A DNA stretch of 64,000 nt from Leifsonia sp. Root227 (GCF_001428745.1 NZ_LMIO01000002.1:705533-769532); one strand, 5' to 3'; shown: positions 42,793-54,545, counted from the stretch's first letter. A program made the numbers and translations. The notes: generated from the letters alone by a model not told the origin.

Positions 42793-44521
42793 GCTGCTGG
42801 AGACCGTCGCAGCGCAGGGGGACGGCGCCGGGAGTGCGCGCATCTATCGCGCGTCGCCCGGCGCCCGTCGCGTGCTGCGACTGGCGCTTCCCCCGCTTCG
42901 GCGGCTGTGGGCGGCGATCGCGTTCGGCGTGCTGAGCGGCGGGAGTGCCGTCGCGCTGCTGGCATCGTCGGCCTGGCTGATCGCGCGAGCGGCGGAGCAG
43001 CCGGCCCTGATGTACATCTCGCTCGCCGTGGTCGGGGTGCGGGCGTTCGCGCTCGGGCGCGCGTTCTTCCGCTATCTGGAGCGGCTGTCCGGCCACGATG
43101 CAGCCTTCCGGCAGCTACCCGAGGTGCGGACCGAGCTCTACACGCGGCTGGTGCCGCTCGCACCGGACGGTCTGGGCGGCACCCGCCGCGGCGACCTGCT
43201 GTCGCGGCTCGCAAACGACGTCGACGAACTGCAGAACTACCCGCTGCGGGTGGTGCAGCCGCTCGTCACCTCCGGCCTGATCGCGCTGCTCACCGTAGTC
43301 GGCGCCTTCCTGCTGCTGCCGGGGGCCGCGATCGGGCTCCTCCTCGCCCTCCTGCTCGCGTTCGTGGCGGGCACGCTCGTGAACAGCTGGGCGTCCGGCC
43401 GGGCCGAACGGCGGCTGTCGCCGCTGCGGGCGGACCTCAGCGACGCGGTCACCGACCTGGTGCGCAGCCTCGACGTGCTGACCGCGTTCGGCGCGCTCGA
43501 CGCTGCGCAGCAGAGGGTGGACGAGGCGAGCGCGCGGCTCACCGCCGCCGTGCGGTCCCGGGCGGTCGGTGTCGCGCTGACCGGCGCTGTGGTCTCTGTG
43601 CTGGCAGGGGCGGCCACCGCGATCGCCCTGGCCGCCGGCATCCCCGCTCTTGACGCAGGCCAGCTCGACGGGCCTGGACTCGCGGTCGCCGCGCTGCTGC
43701 CGCTCGCCGTCTTCGAGGTGTTCGGAACGGTGCCGCTCGCCCTCGGCGCGTGGCGCCAGGTGGTCGCCAGCGCGGAGCGGATCTCGACGACCGCCCCGGA
43801 TGAGCTGCCCGCCGGGATCCCGGTGGACCCCGCATCGCCTCGGCAACTCGTCGTGCGTTCGGTGCCCGAACTGGAACTGCGCGGGCTGAGCGCGCGCTGG
43901 CCAGGCGCATCCCGTGCGGTGCTGTCGGATGTGGCCGTGCGCATCGAACCGGGAGAGCGCGTGCTGCTCACCGGTCCGACCGGTGCTGGCAAGACGGCGG
44001 TCGCGCACGTGCTCACCCGCCTGGTCGACTACACCGGCAGCTACACCATCGACGGGATCGAGGCTGCGACCGTCAGACAGGACGATGTGCGCCGCATCGT
44101 CGGCCTGTGCGAACAGCAGCCGTACCTGTTCGACGCCGACCTCCGTCAGAACCTGCTCTTCGCGAAGGACACGGCGACGGACGACGAGCTCCTCGCGGTC
44201 CTGGAGCGCGTCGGCCTCGGCGACTGGACGGCGGAGCGCGGCGGCCTCGACGCTGCCGTTGGCGAGCGCGGCGCGCTCGTCTCGGGAGGGCAGGCCCAGC
44301 GGATCGCACTCGCACGCGCGCTGCTGGCCGACTTCCCTGTGCTCGTGGTCGACGAACCCACGGCGAACGTCGACGGCGCCGTGGCAGACCGCGTCGTGCG
44401 GGACATCCTCACGACGGCCGCGCAGGACGGCCGGAGCGTGCTGGTGATCTCGCACACGCGTGTGCCCGACGAGCTGATCGACCGGAGCGTCCGGCTGGAG
44501 GACGGGAGGGTCGTGGCCTAG
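42782..44521 (+). CDS. cydC: ABC transporter CydC
   Basis: Second half of CydDC, 579 residues, with six helices and an ATPase domain: Walker A TGPTGAGKTAV (about 400), signature VSGGQAQRIALARALL and Walker B VLVVDEPTANVD. The opening 40 residues are polar. The start overlaps the cydD end. It is the last gene of cydABDC and runs towards pabC with no obvious terminator between. Confidence 0.94.
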   Translation: MSSELLETVAAQGDGAGSARIYRASPGARRVLRLALPPLRRLWAAIAFGVLSGGSAVALLASSAWLIARAAEQPALMYISLAVVGVRAFALGRAFFRYLERLSGHDAAFRQLPEVRTELYTRLVPLAPDGLGGTRRGDLLSRLANDVDELQNYPLRVVQPLVTSGLIALLTVVGAFLLLPGAAIGLLLALLLAFVAGTLVNSWASGRAERRLSPLRADLSDAVTDLVRSLDVLTAFGALDAAQQRVDEASARLTAAVRSRAVGVALTGAVVSVLAGAATAIALAAGIPALDAGQLDGPGLAVAALLPLAVFEVFGTVPLALGAWRQVVASAERISTTAPDELPAGIPVDPASPRQLVVRSVPELELRGLSARWPGASRAVLSDVAVRIEPGERVLLTGPTGAGKTAVAHVLTRLVDYTGSYTIDGIEAATVRQDDVRRIVGLCEQQPYLFDADLRQNLLFAKDTATDDELLAVLERVGLGDWTAERGGLDAAVGERGALVSGGQAQRIALARALLADFPVLVVDEPTANVDGAVADRVVRDILTTAAQDGRSVLVISHTRVPDELIDRSVRLEDGRVVA

Positions 44522-44524
44522 AGC

Positions 44525-44542
44525 GTCGGCGTCGGCGTCGGC
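44525..44542. repeat. GTCGGC triple repeat
   Basis: Three perfect copies of GTCGGC directly after the cydC stop codon. Short, probably neutral. Confidence 0.6.
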
Positions 44543-44554
44543 GCGGCCAGAGCG

Positions 44555-45340
44555 TCAGATCGGTCGCACCAACGCCGCGAGTCGCGACCGCCACGCCGCC
44601 GTTCGCGCAGCGTCCTGCGCCACTCGAGGCCCGTCCAGCCAGGCCGTCACCGCGCGGATGCCGTGCAGGGCGTTCACGGCCCACACCACCGCCCCGTCCA
44701 GCTCGGCGGGCGTCACAGCCTCTTCGTCCACCGGGATGCGCATCGCCGCAGCCACCCCGCGCACCGTCCGCGCCGCGACGCTGTCGACCTTCGCGAAGGT
44801 CAGCGGGGGAGTCGCGAGGGTGTCGCCGCGCCACCAGAGCAGCGCGGTGGTCGTGCCGTCGGAGATGAGGCCGTTGTCGAGGATCACGGCTTCGTCCGCT
44901 CCGGCCCGCTGCGCCCGCTCGCGGAGAACGCCGAGCCGCTCGATGTCCGGGCCCTTGATGTCGGGCACGCGGCGAGGATCATCGTCCGCGGTCGCGAGGA
45001 CGACGGATTCGGTCAGCGCGGGCGCGGTGCGGAGGCGGAATCGCAGGAGGTGCGCATCCCGGATCGTCGCGAGTTCGAACCGCGGAAACCAGGAGCCGGA
45101 GCGCGGGATGGCTGCCACGGCCGCGTCCCAGAAGCTCTCGGCGGCGGTGCGGTCGCGGAAACCCTGCTCGCGCACCGAGTCGAGGAAGCGCTCGCGGTGC
45201 AGGCCGAGGGCGAGAACCGTGCCGTCCGCGACGAGGAACGAGTCTGCGACGTCAAGGGTCTGGCCGGGCGCCGCCCCGTCGCGCTCACCGCCGACGAGTT
45301 CGCCGTCCCGCCAGTCGAAAAGGGTGGTCCGCGCATCCAT
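44555..45340 (-). CDS. pabC: Class IV aminotransferase fold enzyme (aminodeoxychorismate lyase-like)
   Basis: A 261-residue fold-type IV PLP enzyme. The PLP lysine is in PDIKGPDIERL (about 130), and DNGLISDGTTTALLWW corresponds to the family's E-x-x-x-S-N segment, with Asp in place of the usual Glu. Divergent pabB next door suggests that it turns aminodeoxychorismate into p-aminobenzoate for folate; a branched-chain aminotransferase or D-amino-acid transaminase is possible from fold alone. TAGCCT lies 6 bases before the ATG. The symbol is inferred from context. Confidence 0.78.
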   Translation of the reverse strand: MDARTTLFDWRDGELVGGERDGAAPGQTLDVADSFLVADGTVLALGLHRERFLDSVREQGFRDRTAAESFWDAAVAAIPRSGSWFPRFELATIRDAHLLRFRLRTAPALTESVVLATADDDPRRVPDIKGPDIERLGVLRERAQRAGADEAVILDNGLISDGTTTALLWWRGDTLATPPLTFAKVDSVAARTVRGVAAAMRIPVDEEAVTPAELDGAVVWAVNALHGIRAVTAWLDGPRVAQDAARTAAWRSRLAALVRPI

Positions 45341-45345
45341 TCGCC

Positions 45346-45352
45346 TAGGCTA
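45346..45352. promoter_or_regulatory. Shared bidirectional -10 heptamer of pabC and pabB
   Basis: TAGGCTA contains TAGGCT for pabB (6 bases before its GTG) and, on the other strand, TAGCCT for pabC (6 bases before its ATG). The whole gap is 17 bp (45341-45357), so both mRNAs would be leaderless and initiation in the two directions should be mutually exclusive. Confidence 0.6.
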
Positions 45353-45357
45353 ATGCA

Positions 45358-46812
45358 GTGCCAACCCGTCTTCGTGTGCAGCAGTTCGACGGGCGACCGG
45401 ACGTTGCCGACGCCTTCGTCGCGCTGTTCGCCGGCGCTCCGGACGCGGTGTGGCTGGATGCGGGACCGGACGCAGAGGACGGCAGGAGCATCATCGCCAC
45501 CGGCACGGTCGTGGCCGCATCGTCTCTGGCCGACGGCAGCGTGCGCGTGAGTGACGGCGACACCAGCACGCAGAGGCAGGGCACGATGCTCGCGTTCCTG
45601 CGCGCCGACCTCGCAGCGCGCGAGCGTATCGCCGCTCGCACCCCCGAGCCGTCGTTCGCGCTCGGCTGGGTGGGCTGGCTGGGCTACGAGTCAGGGGCAG
45701 AGGCGCTCGGATTGCCGGTGTCGATCGATGACGGACCGGCGGCGGCGATGCTGTTCGCCGACCGCGCGGTGGTCTTCGACCACGGCGCAGGGACGGTCGA
45801 GCTGCTGGTGCTCGATGGCGAATCCGCTCCCTCGTCTGCCGACGCGGCCGACGCCTGGCTCGCCGCCACCGCAGCTCGCCTCCACGCCGCGGACGGAGCA
45901 GCTGCGGCCTACGTTGCCGCGCATCCCCTGCCCGTAGCCGCTCCCGCCACCTGGCGGCACGACGACGACGCATACCTCGCGATGATCCGCTCCTGCCAGG
46001 AGTCCATCTGCGCGGGCGACGCGTACCAGCTCTGCCTCACCAACCGTGCAGACGCCGCCTCCGCCGCCGACCCGCTCGCCGTCCACTTACGCCTCCGGGC
46101 GGCGAGCCCTGCGCACCACGCCGGATTCCTCCGCATCGCAGGCACAACGCTGGTGAGCTCGTCGCCCGAGCAGTTCCTCGCCGTCACCGCCTCCGGCAGC
46201 ATCCGCAGCAAGCCGATCAAGGGAACGCGCCCGCGCGGCGCGACGGTCTCCGCCGACCTCGCGCTCCGCGCCGAGCTGGAGGCCAGCGAGAAGGAGCGCG
46301 CGGAGAACGTGATGATCGTCGACCTGATGCGCAACGACATCGGACGAGTGAGCGAGGTCGGCTCCGTCGGCGTGCGGCACCTGCTCGCCGTCGAGAGCTA
46401 CGCTCAGGTGCACCAGCTCGTCAGCACGGTCGAGGGCCGCCTGCGCGACGGGCTCGGCGCCGTCGACGCGATCGAAGCGTGCTTCCCTGCCGGGTCGATG
46501 ACCGGTGCGCCGAAGCTCAGCGCCATGCGCATCCTGTCCGGGCTCGAACGCGGGCCGCGCGGCGTGTACTCGGGATGCTTCGGCTACCTCGGGCTCGACG
46601 GCGCCGCCGACCTCGCCATGGTCATCCGGAGCATCGTCTACCGCGACGGCGGGGTCGCCATCGGCGCGGGCGGAGGGATCACCGCGCTGTCCGTCCCGGA
46701 GGAGGAGCTGGAGGAGGTCCGCATCAAAGCGAGGGCGCTGTTCGCCGCCGCAGGGCTGTTCGCAGCGGGCGCACAGGAGCAGGGGAACGGATCGCAGCAC
46801 GGCAACGTTTAG
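45358..46812 (+). CDS. pabB: Aminodeoxychorismate synthase component I
   Basis: Chorismate-binding enzyme that makes aminodeoxychorismate, the precursor of p-aminobenzoate. The 484-residue protein has the conserved blocks [33 protein letters not shown] and [16 protein letters not shown]. The motif P-I-K-G-T (about 287) has Lys, the mark of PabB; anthranilate synthase TrpE has P-I-A-G-T. A GTG start with TAGGCT 6 bases upstream and no ribosome-binding site. Divergent from pabC. Confidence 0.93.
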   Translation: MPTRLRVQQFDGRPDVADAFVALFAGAPDAVWLDAGPDAEDGRSIIATGTVVAASSLADGSVRVSDGDTSTQRQGTMLAFLRADLAARERIAARTPEPSFALGWVGWLGYESGAEALGLPVSIDDGPAAAMLFADRAVVFDHGAGTVELLVLDGESAPSSADAADAWLAATAARLHAADGAAAAYVAAHPLPVAAPATWRHDDDAYLAMIRSCQESICAGDAYQLCLTNRADAASAADPLAVHLRLRAASPAHHAGFLRIAGTTLVSSSPEQFLAVTASGSIRSKPIKGTRPRGATVSADLALRAELEASEKERAENVMIVDLMRNDIGRVSEVGSVGVRHLLAVESYAQVHQLVSTVEGRLRDGLGAVDAIEACFPAGSMTGAPKLSAMRILSGLERGPRGVYSGCFGYLGLDGAADLAMVIRSIVYRDGGVAIGAGGGITALSVPEEELEEVRIKARALFAAAGLFAAGAQEQGNGSQHGNV

Positions 46813-46842
46813 TAGTGTGGATGTTCGGGCGGACGCCGCCCG
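46813..46842 (+). promoter_or_regulatory. Candidate leuS promoter and leader hairpin
   Basis: TAGTGT (46813-46818) is a possible -10. It is followed by the perfect hairpin CGGGCGG-acg-CCGCCCG (46826-46842). The hairpin may instead end pabB, though no T-tract follows. No T-box features were found. Confidence 0.35.
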
Positions 46843-46901
46843 GAGACTTCCCGACCGCATCCACTCGATTCGCGGTCAGCACCTTCAAGAATGAGAGTCA
46901 C

Positions 46902-49490
<2,589 letters not shown>

Positions 49491-49510
49491 CGAGTCTTCG
49501 CCTCGACATT

Positions 49511-49543
49511 CGACGGCCGCTCTCCACAGGAGGGCGGCCGTCG
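49511..49543 (+). terminator. Candidate terminator after leuS
   Basis: CGACGGCCGC (49511-49520) pairs with GCGGCCGTCG (49534-49543), with an inner CTCC/GGAG stem. No T-tract. Confidence 0.5.
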
Positions 49544-49593
49544 CCGCTGTCCACGAGTTTGCGGATGCGCCACTCCGGCGCTGCGGGCGTTCC

Positions 49594-49599
49594 TAGCGT
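49594..49599 (+). promoter_or_regulatory. Leaderless -10 element of comEA
   Basis: TAGCGT, 6 bases before the ATG at 49606. Confidence 0.4.
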
Positions 49600-49605
49600 T
49601 GGGGG

Positions 49606-50343
49606 ATGCGAGAACGGGAGCAGGACGTGGCGGGCGGGGTGGGTGCCGCGGAGCCGGATGACGCGGCGAGCGCCTGGACGGGCTACAGCGAACCCGGCCC
49701 AGGGGCCCTGAGCGAAGCGCCGCCCCGTTCGCGGCGGGTGCGATTGGGGATCGGCGCAGCGGTGGTGCTTCTGCTCGGTGCGCTCGTCGTCTCCATCGTG
49801 GTGTCCGCTCTCGGGCAGCGCGGCGCAACGTCCATCGTGGCGCCCGAGTCGACGTCGCTCCGTTCCCCGACGCCCGTCGCTTCGTCATCGGGCGGCAGCG
49901 ACGAGGTGCTCGTCCACGTCCTCGGAGCGGTGAGCGTCCCCGGGCTGGTCTCCCTCGCCTCCGGTGCCAGGGTGATGGACGCTATCGCCGCTGCGGGTGG
50001 CCTCGCCGACGACGCCGACCTCAGCGGTGTGAATCTCGCGCGCCCCGTCTCGGACGGTGAACAGCTCTCCGTCCCGCGCGTCGGAGAAGTGGTCCTTCCT
50101 CCCGCCGCGGCGGGCACGGCTGGCGCCGCGGCGGCCGCCCGCGCGCCGTCCGCGACCGTGAACCTCAACACCGCGACCCAGGCCGACCTCGAAACCCTCC
50201 CTCGTATCGGCCCGACGCTCGCCGCCCGCATCCTGGACTGGCGCACCACCAACGGCCGGTTCACCGCAGCCACCGAGCTGCTCGCCGTGACCGGCATCGG
50301 CCAGAAACTCTTCGACGGCCTGAAAGACCATGTCACGATATGA
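49606..50343 (+). CDS. comEA: ComEA-type DNA-binding helix-hairpin-helix protein
   Basis: Competence-type receptor that binds double-stranded DNA outside the membrane. The 245 residues comprise a cytoplasmic N-terminus, a membrane helix (about 47-68), an SLBB domain (VHVLGAVSVPGLVSLASGARVMDAI) and two C-terminal helix-hairpin-helix motifs (VNLNTATQADLETLPRIGP and LLAVTGIGQKLFDGLKDH). The stop overlaps comEC (ATGA). Natural transformation is unproven in most actinobacteria with this pair. Confidence 0.93.
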   Translation: MREREQDVAGGVGAAEPDDAASAWTGYSEPGPGALSEAPPRSRRVRLGIGAAVVLLLGALVVSIVVSALGQRGATSIVAPESTSLRSPTPVASSSGGSDEVLVHVLGAVSVPGLVSLASGARVMDAIAAAGGLADDADLSGVNLARPVSDGEQLSVPRVGEVVLPPAAAGTAGAAAAARAPSATVNLNTATQADLETLPRIGPTLAARILDWRTTNGRFTAATELLAVTGIGQKLFDGLKDHVTI

Positions 50344-53219
50344 CCCCCGATCTTCGCCTCGTCGCCCCCGCCGTGTCGCTCTGGCTCGCGGCCGCGCTGA
50401 CCATCGGACTCCTCGATCTGGCACGCCCGTTGGCCGTGGTGTGGTGGCTGCTCGCGGCGGCGGCCCTCACGGCGGCGTTCCTGCTCCGGCGGCGTGGGCG
50501 ACGCGGTCCCGGCGGGGGTGGGCGAGCCCCGAGGCGCGCCGAGCGCACCCGCTCCACACCCGTGCTCGCGGCGACCACCGCCAGTGTGTGCCTCGCCGCC
50601 GTCGCGCTCGTCACAAGCACGATCGCAGCTCAGGCCCCTGGACGGAACCCTCCCGAGCTCGTAACGGCCGCCTCGAACGGGACTCAGGTCACCGCCACCG
50701 TGCGCACTCAGACCACGCCGCAGGCGATGTCTCCGGGGTTCGACGGCTCCGTCCGCTGGCGCTGGCGAGGCACCACGGAGTCGGTCCTCGTGGGCCGGGA
50801 GCACACAGGGGCTCCCGGCACCGCCGCAGGCGGGGAGAGCGAGGCGGCCCTAGGCACCGCCGCGGGTTCGCCGCGCGTTGGGGCCGAATCACCCACCGCA
50901 ATTGCAGCGTCCGCCCCCGTCACGATCGTCGCGACCCTGGCCGAAGAATCTGCCCGTCCGCCCGCCTTCGGCACCCTCCTCCGCGTTACCGGCACCATCA
51001 CCCGTAACCCCGCGGGCGAGAAGACCAGCTTCACCATCTCCGCCGACAGCCCGATCATGCGCCTGGAGGACCCTCCGTGGTGGCTCGCCTGGACCGACCA
51101 GGTCCGCGAGCGCTTCGCCGCGTCCGCCGCGACCATTCCCGGCGACGGCGGCGCGCTTCTTCCCGGACTCGCCATCGGCGACGAGAGGGCCGTCCCGTCA
51201 GTCCTGGACGACGCGATGAAGACGAGTTCCCTCAGCCATCTCACGGCGGTCTCCGGCGCCAACTGCGCTCTCGTCACGGCGGCGGCCTTCTTCGTCAGCG
51301 CTCGCGTCGGCCTCGGCAGGCGCAGCAGGGTGGCCGTCGCGCTTCTCGCCCTCGCTGCGTTCGTCGCACTCGTCACGCCGGGCGCGAGCGTGATCCGTGC
51401 GGCCACGATGGCCGTCGTCGTCCTCTTCGGCATCGCTCGGGGCAGACCGTCGCGTGGCCTGCCGCTCCTCGCCATCGCCGTCATCGTGCTGCTCGTTCAT
51501 GATCCGTGGCTTGCGAGGGACTACGGCTTCGCGCTCTCGGTGCTCGCCACCGGTGGGCTGGTGGTCCTGGCTGGACCGCTCACGCGCATCCTGAGCCGGT
51601 GGCTGCCGAGAGGGCTCGCGCTGGCCGTCGCCGTGCCACTCGCCGCCCAGCTCGCGTGCCAGCCCGTGCTGATCATGCTTACGCCGACCCTCCCGCTCTA
51701 CGGCGTGGTCGCCAACCTACTGGCCGGTCCCGCCGCGCCGGTCGCCACCCTGTTCGGCTGTCTCGCGTGCCTCGCCCTACCGTTCATCCCTGGTCTCGGG
51801 CACGCATTGGTGTGGGCTGCCTGGCTGCCATCCGCCTGGATCGCCCAGGTCGCCACGACCACGAGCGGGCTCCCTGGAAGCGCTCTGCCCTGGGCGGACG
51901 GCCTCGTCGGCGTGGTGCTGTGCGCCGCCGCGCTGGCGGCCGTCGCCGTGCTGGTGCTCACGCGCAGCCGTGTCGGCCGCGGGGTTCTCGCCACCGCGGC
52001 TGCGTCCTCCCTGGCTCTCGGAGCGTCCGGCTATCTCGGGATGCTCGGGGGCGGCTCGATCGGCCGGCTGACCGCGCTGCCGAACGCGTGGCAGATCGCC
52101 GCCTGCGATGTCGGGCAGGGCGATGCGCTCCTCATCCGCGACGCTGGCCAGGTCGCGATGATCGACGTCGGACGCCACCCCGACCTCGCCGCCGCCTGCC
52201 TCGACAGGCTCGGCATCGCGCGCATCGACCTCCTCGTGCTCACCCACTTCGACGTCGACCACGTCGGCGGCCTCTCCGCTCTCGACGGCCGGGTCGCGCG
52301 CGCGATCGTGGGTGAGCCCGGCCGCGACCTCGACCGCCACGCCATCGACAGCCTGCGACGATCCGGCGCGCAACTCGACCAGGGTTTCGCGGGCATGGGC
52401 GGGATGCTCGGCGCGCTCCGCTGGCGCATCCTCTGGCCTCCCGTGCCGCTGGAGGGGGTCTCGGCGCTGACCGGTAACCCCGGCAGCATCGTCGTCGCCG
52501 TCGACGGTCGAGGCATCCGCTCCCTTTTCCTCGGTGACCTCGGCGAAGACACACAGAGTTCCCTGCTTGGCGCGGGGGTCGTCGATCAGGTGGACGTGGT
52601 CAAGGTCGCCCACCACGGCTCCGCCGACCAGAGTGAACGCCTCTACTCCAGGCTGAACGCAGCCCTCGCCCTCGTGTCCGTCGGCCGCGACAACGGCTAC
52701 GGCCACCCGACCCCCTCCGCGCTCGGGATGCTCGCCACAGCAGGCGCGGCTGTCGCCCGCACCGACACCTCCGGACTTCTCCTCGTCTCGCCCGGTCCCG
52801 AGCCAGGCACCCTCGAACTCTGGACAGAGCGGCGGGAGCCCGCCGATGCGGCCGCGGGCACCTCTGCCACCGCGTCCATCGCCTCCCGACCGGCCTCCCG
52901 TGACGGTGGCCGCCCGTACACTGGAACGGACCGAGGAGGAACGTGGCGGCACGAGGCGGCAGCAGGGCGAGCGCGAGCAAGGGACGGGCGCCGAGCGCCG
53001 TCATCCCGCAGCTCGCCTGGAATCAGATCAGGACGGCGCCCGTCGTCCTCGTCTCCGGCACGGAGGGGTTCCTCGCCGACCGGTCCATCCGGATGCTGCG
53101 CGACACCCTCAAAGCGGAGGACCCGAGCCTCGAGATCAGCGACATCAACGCTGGCGACTACGCGCCGGGGGAGCTGCTCACTCTCGCGAGCCCCTCCCTG
53201 TTCGGCGAGCCGCGACTGA
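50340..53219 (+). CDS. comEC: ComEC/Rec2-family DNA-uptake channel protein
   Basis: Membrane channel for DNA uptake. The frame encodes 959 residues: N-terminal helices, the Competence domain (LTAVSGANCALVTAAAF, about 302) and a C-terminal metallo-beta-lactamase-like domain (CDVGQGDALLIRD, LTHFDVDHVGGL and VAHHGSADQSERLYSRL). Homology-like sequence ends near WTERR (about 834). The rest is Arg/Ser-rich and reads into holA in another frame, overlapping it by 277 bp, so the true C-terminus has probably been lost to a small frameshift. An Ala/Gly-rich insert (about 155-185) is also unusual. Confidence 0.88.
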   Translation: MTPDLRLVAPAVSLWLAAALTIGLLDLARPLAVVWWLLAAAALTAAFLLRRRGRRGPGGGGRAPRRAERTRSTPVLAATTASVCLAAVALVTSTIAAQAPGRNPPELVTAASNGTQVTATVRTQTTPQAMSPGFDGSVRWRWRGTTESVLVGREHTGAPGTAAGGESEAALGTAAGSPRVGAESPTAIAASAPVTIVATLAEESARPPAFGTLLRVTGTITRNPAGEKTSFTISADSPIMRLEDPPWWLAWTDQVRERFAASAATIPGDGGALLPGLAIGDERAVPSVLDDAMKTSSLSHLTAVSGANCALVTAAAFFVSARVGLGRRSRVAVALLALAAFVALVTPGASVIRAATMAVVVLFGIARGRPSRGLPLLAIAVIVLLVHDPWLARDYGFALSVLATGGLVVLAGPLTRILSRWLPRGLALAVAVPLAAQLACQPVLIMLTPTLPLYGVVANLLAGPAAPVATLFGCLACLALPFIPGLGHALVWAAWLPSAWIAQVATTTSGLPGSALPWADGLVGVVLCAAALAAVAVLVLTRSRVGRGVLATAAASSLALGASGYLGMLGGGSIGRLTALPNAWQIAACDVGQGDALLIRDAGQVAMIDVGRHPDLAAACLDRLGIARIDLLVLTHFDVDHVGGLSALDGRVARAIVGEPGRDLDRHAIDSLRRSGAQLDQGFAGMGGMLGALRWRILWPPVPLEGVSALTGNPGSIVVAVDGRGIRSLFLGDLGEDTQSSLLGAGVVDQVDVVKVAHHGSADQSERLYSRLNAALALVSVGRDNGYGHPTPSALGMLATAGAAVARTDTSGLLLVSPGPEPGTLELWTERREPADAAAGTSATASIASRPASRDGGRPYTGTDRGGTWRHEAAAGRARARDGRRAPSSRSSPGIRSGRRPSSSSPARRGSSPTGPSGCCATPSKRRTRASRSATSTLATTRRGSCSLSRAPPCSASRD
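52917..52942 (+). promoter_or_regulatory. holA -10 and ribosome-binding site inside the comEC frame
   Basis: TACACT (52917-52922) followed by AGGAGG a few bases before the holA GTG. It suggests that this stretch was intergenic before the comEC frame ran through it. Confidence 0.45.
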
Positions 53220-53986
53220 TCAGGGTCGATGCCGTCGAGAAGTGCAACGACTCCTTCCTGAGCGACATGCTCGACTACCTGACAGGCACAGCGGACGGCA
53301 CCGTCGTCGTGCTAAGGCACGGAGGCGGGGTGCGCGGCAAGAAGCTGCTCGACACCATCCGCGCTGGAACAGGCGGCGGCATCGAGGTGGTCTGCACAGA
53401 GCTCAAGAAGGACGCTGACAAGTACGACTTCGCTCAGGCCGAGTTCAGGAGCGCCGGCAAGAAGATCACAGCGGGCGCGCTGCGAGCGGTCACCTCGGCG
53501 TTCGCCGACGACCTCGCCGAGCTCGCGGCGGCATGCCAGCAGCTCATCTCGGACACCGCAGCGGAGGTCACGGAGGCGACCGTCGACAAGTACTACGGCG
53601 GAAGGGTCGAGACGAACGCGTTCCACGTCGCAGACGCCGCGATCGCGGGCCGCTACGGCGAGGCCCTGGTGACGATGCGCCACGCCTTGGCGTCGGGCGC
53701 CGACCCCGTTCCGATGGTCGCCGCGTTCGCCAGCAAGGTCCGCACGATGGCCAAGCTGTCCGGCGCCCGCGGCGGCTCCGGCCAGCTGGCGCAACAGTTC
53801 GGGCTCGCCCCATGGCAGGTGGACCGCGCCAAGCGCGACCTCCAAGGCTGGACGGAAGACGGGCTCGGACGCTGCATCGAGGTCCTCGCCGAAACCGACG
53901 CGAACGTCAAGGGCGGCGGCCGCGACCCCGTCTTCGCCCTCGAGCGCATGATCCGCATCGTGAGCGCCCGCGGCCGAGGAGCGTAA
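52943..53986 (+). CDS. holA: DNA polymerase III delta subunit
   Basis: Clamp-loader subunit that opens the beta clamp at the replication fork. The 347-residue protein has the HolA layout: LVSGTEGFLADRSIRML (AAA+-like N-domain), DYAPGELLTLASPSLFGEPRLIRV, and the C-terminal helical domain (FHVADAAIAGRYGEALVTMRHAL, QFGLAPWQVDRAKRDLQGW). The N-terminal ~20 residues are Arg/Ser/Ala-rich. The GTG start has AGGAGG very close upstream. Position after comEC and before rpsT is the usual one. Confidence 0.94.
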   Translation: MAARGGSRASASKGRAPSAVIPQLAWNQIRTAPVVLVSGTEGFLADRSIRMLRDTLKAEDPSLEISDINAGDYAPGELLTLASPSLFGEPRLIRVDAVEKCNDSFLSDMLDYLTGTADGTVVVLRHGGGVRGKKLLDTIRAGTGGGIEVVCTELKKDADKYDFAQAEFRSAGKKITAGALRAVTSAFADDLAELAAACQQLISDTAAEVTEATVDKYYGGRVETNAFHVADAAIAGRYGEALVTMRHALASGADPVPMVAAFASKVRTMAKLSGARGGSGQLAQQFGLAPWQVDRAKRDLQGWTEDGLGRCIEVLAETDANVKGGGRDPVFALERMIRIVSARGRGA

Positions 53987-54004
53987 CCTCCCGCACACGC
54001 GAAA

Positions 54005-54028
54005 AGCCCCCGTCCGGAGACGGGGGCT
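54005..54028. terminator. Bidirectional terminator between holA and rpsT
   Basis: AGCCCCCGTC-cgga-GACGGGGGCT, a perfect 10-bp stem. It has CTTCG on the right and AAAA on the left (TTTT for the minus strand), so it can stop both convergent genes. Confidence 0.85.
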
Positions 54029-54065
54029 CTTCGCTGCCGGATCTGGTCCGGGATGCTGGTGCTGC

Positions 54066-54326
54066 TTAGAGAGCTGCGACCTGCTTGGCGATCGCCGACT
54101 TCTTGTTGGCGGCCTGGTTCTTGTGGATGACGCCCTTGCTGGCCGCCTTGTCGAGCTTCTTGCCTGCGAGCTTCAGCGCCGAAGTCGCCTTGTCCTTGTC
54201 GCCTGCTGCGACGGCCTCGCGGGTTGCGCGAACGGCGGTCTTGACCTCGCTCTTGACAGCCTTGTTGCGCTCCTGCGCCTTCTTGTTGGTGCCGATGCGC
54301 TTGATCTGCGACTTGATGTTTGCCAC
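54066..54326 (-). CDS. rpsT: 30S ribosomal protein S20
   Basis: An 86-residue S20, a primary 16S rRNA-binding protein. The sequence is Lys/Ala-rich and helical, opening [20 protein letters not shown] and ending [19 protein letters not shown]. The start is GTG, preceded by GAAAG. It is a monocistronic gene with its own promoter at 54428-54456 and a leader of about 95 bases. Confidence 0.98.
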   Translation of the reverse strand: MANIKSQIKRIGTNKKAQERNKAVKSEVKTAVRATREAVAAGDKDKATSALKLAGKKLDKAASKGVIHKNQAANKKSAIAKQVAAL

Positions 54327-54427
54327 GTGGTTACTTTCGTTAGAAGTGAGTTTCGGATGAGCCGCTCAGCGAGAGAGGGCGCCTTGCGGCAGTCGTGCGG
54401 ACGAACCCACACGCAAGCCAACAAACA

Positions 54428-54456
54428 ACTTTACCAGTGCGCCGCCTCAGCGCCAA
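54428..54456 (-). promoter_or_regulatory. Promoter of rpsT
   Basis: On the minus strand TTGGCG (54451-54456), 17-base spacer, TAAAGT (54428-54433). The -10 is the same as that of rplU. Confidence 0.65.
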
Positions 54457-54545
54457 ACCGGACCGGGGATGCGCCTGGCCTGGTCAGGCAGGCGGCGCAT
54501 CCCCGGAGTCGCGCGCCCGCACGCGCCGCTTCGACGAGTCGGCGA

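Noticed and set aside
38719..42843. A 1374-codon open frame antisense to cydABDC
   Set aside because: High-GC coding DNA produces long open frames on the opposite strand. Its translation is Arg/His/Glu-rich with no family motif, while the plus strand encodes four clear Cyd proteins.
46813..46901. T-box or leucine attenuator before leuS
   Set aside because: The leader is short, lacks T-box signatures, and the reading through it has no run of leucine codons.
49606..53219. A horizontally acquired competence island
   Set aside because: comEA-comEC-holA is the usual chromosomal order in actinobacteria, with composition like its surroundings.
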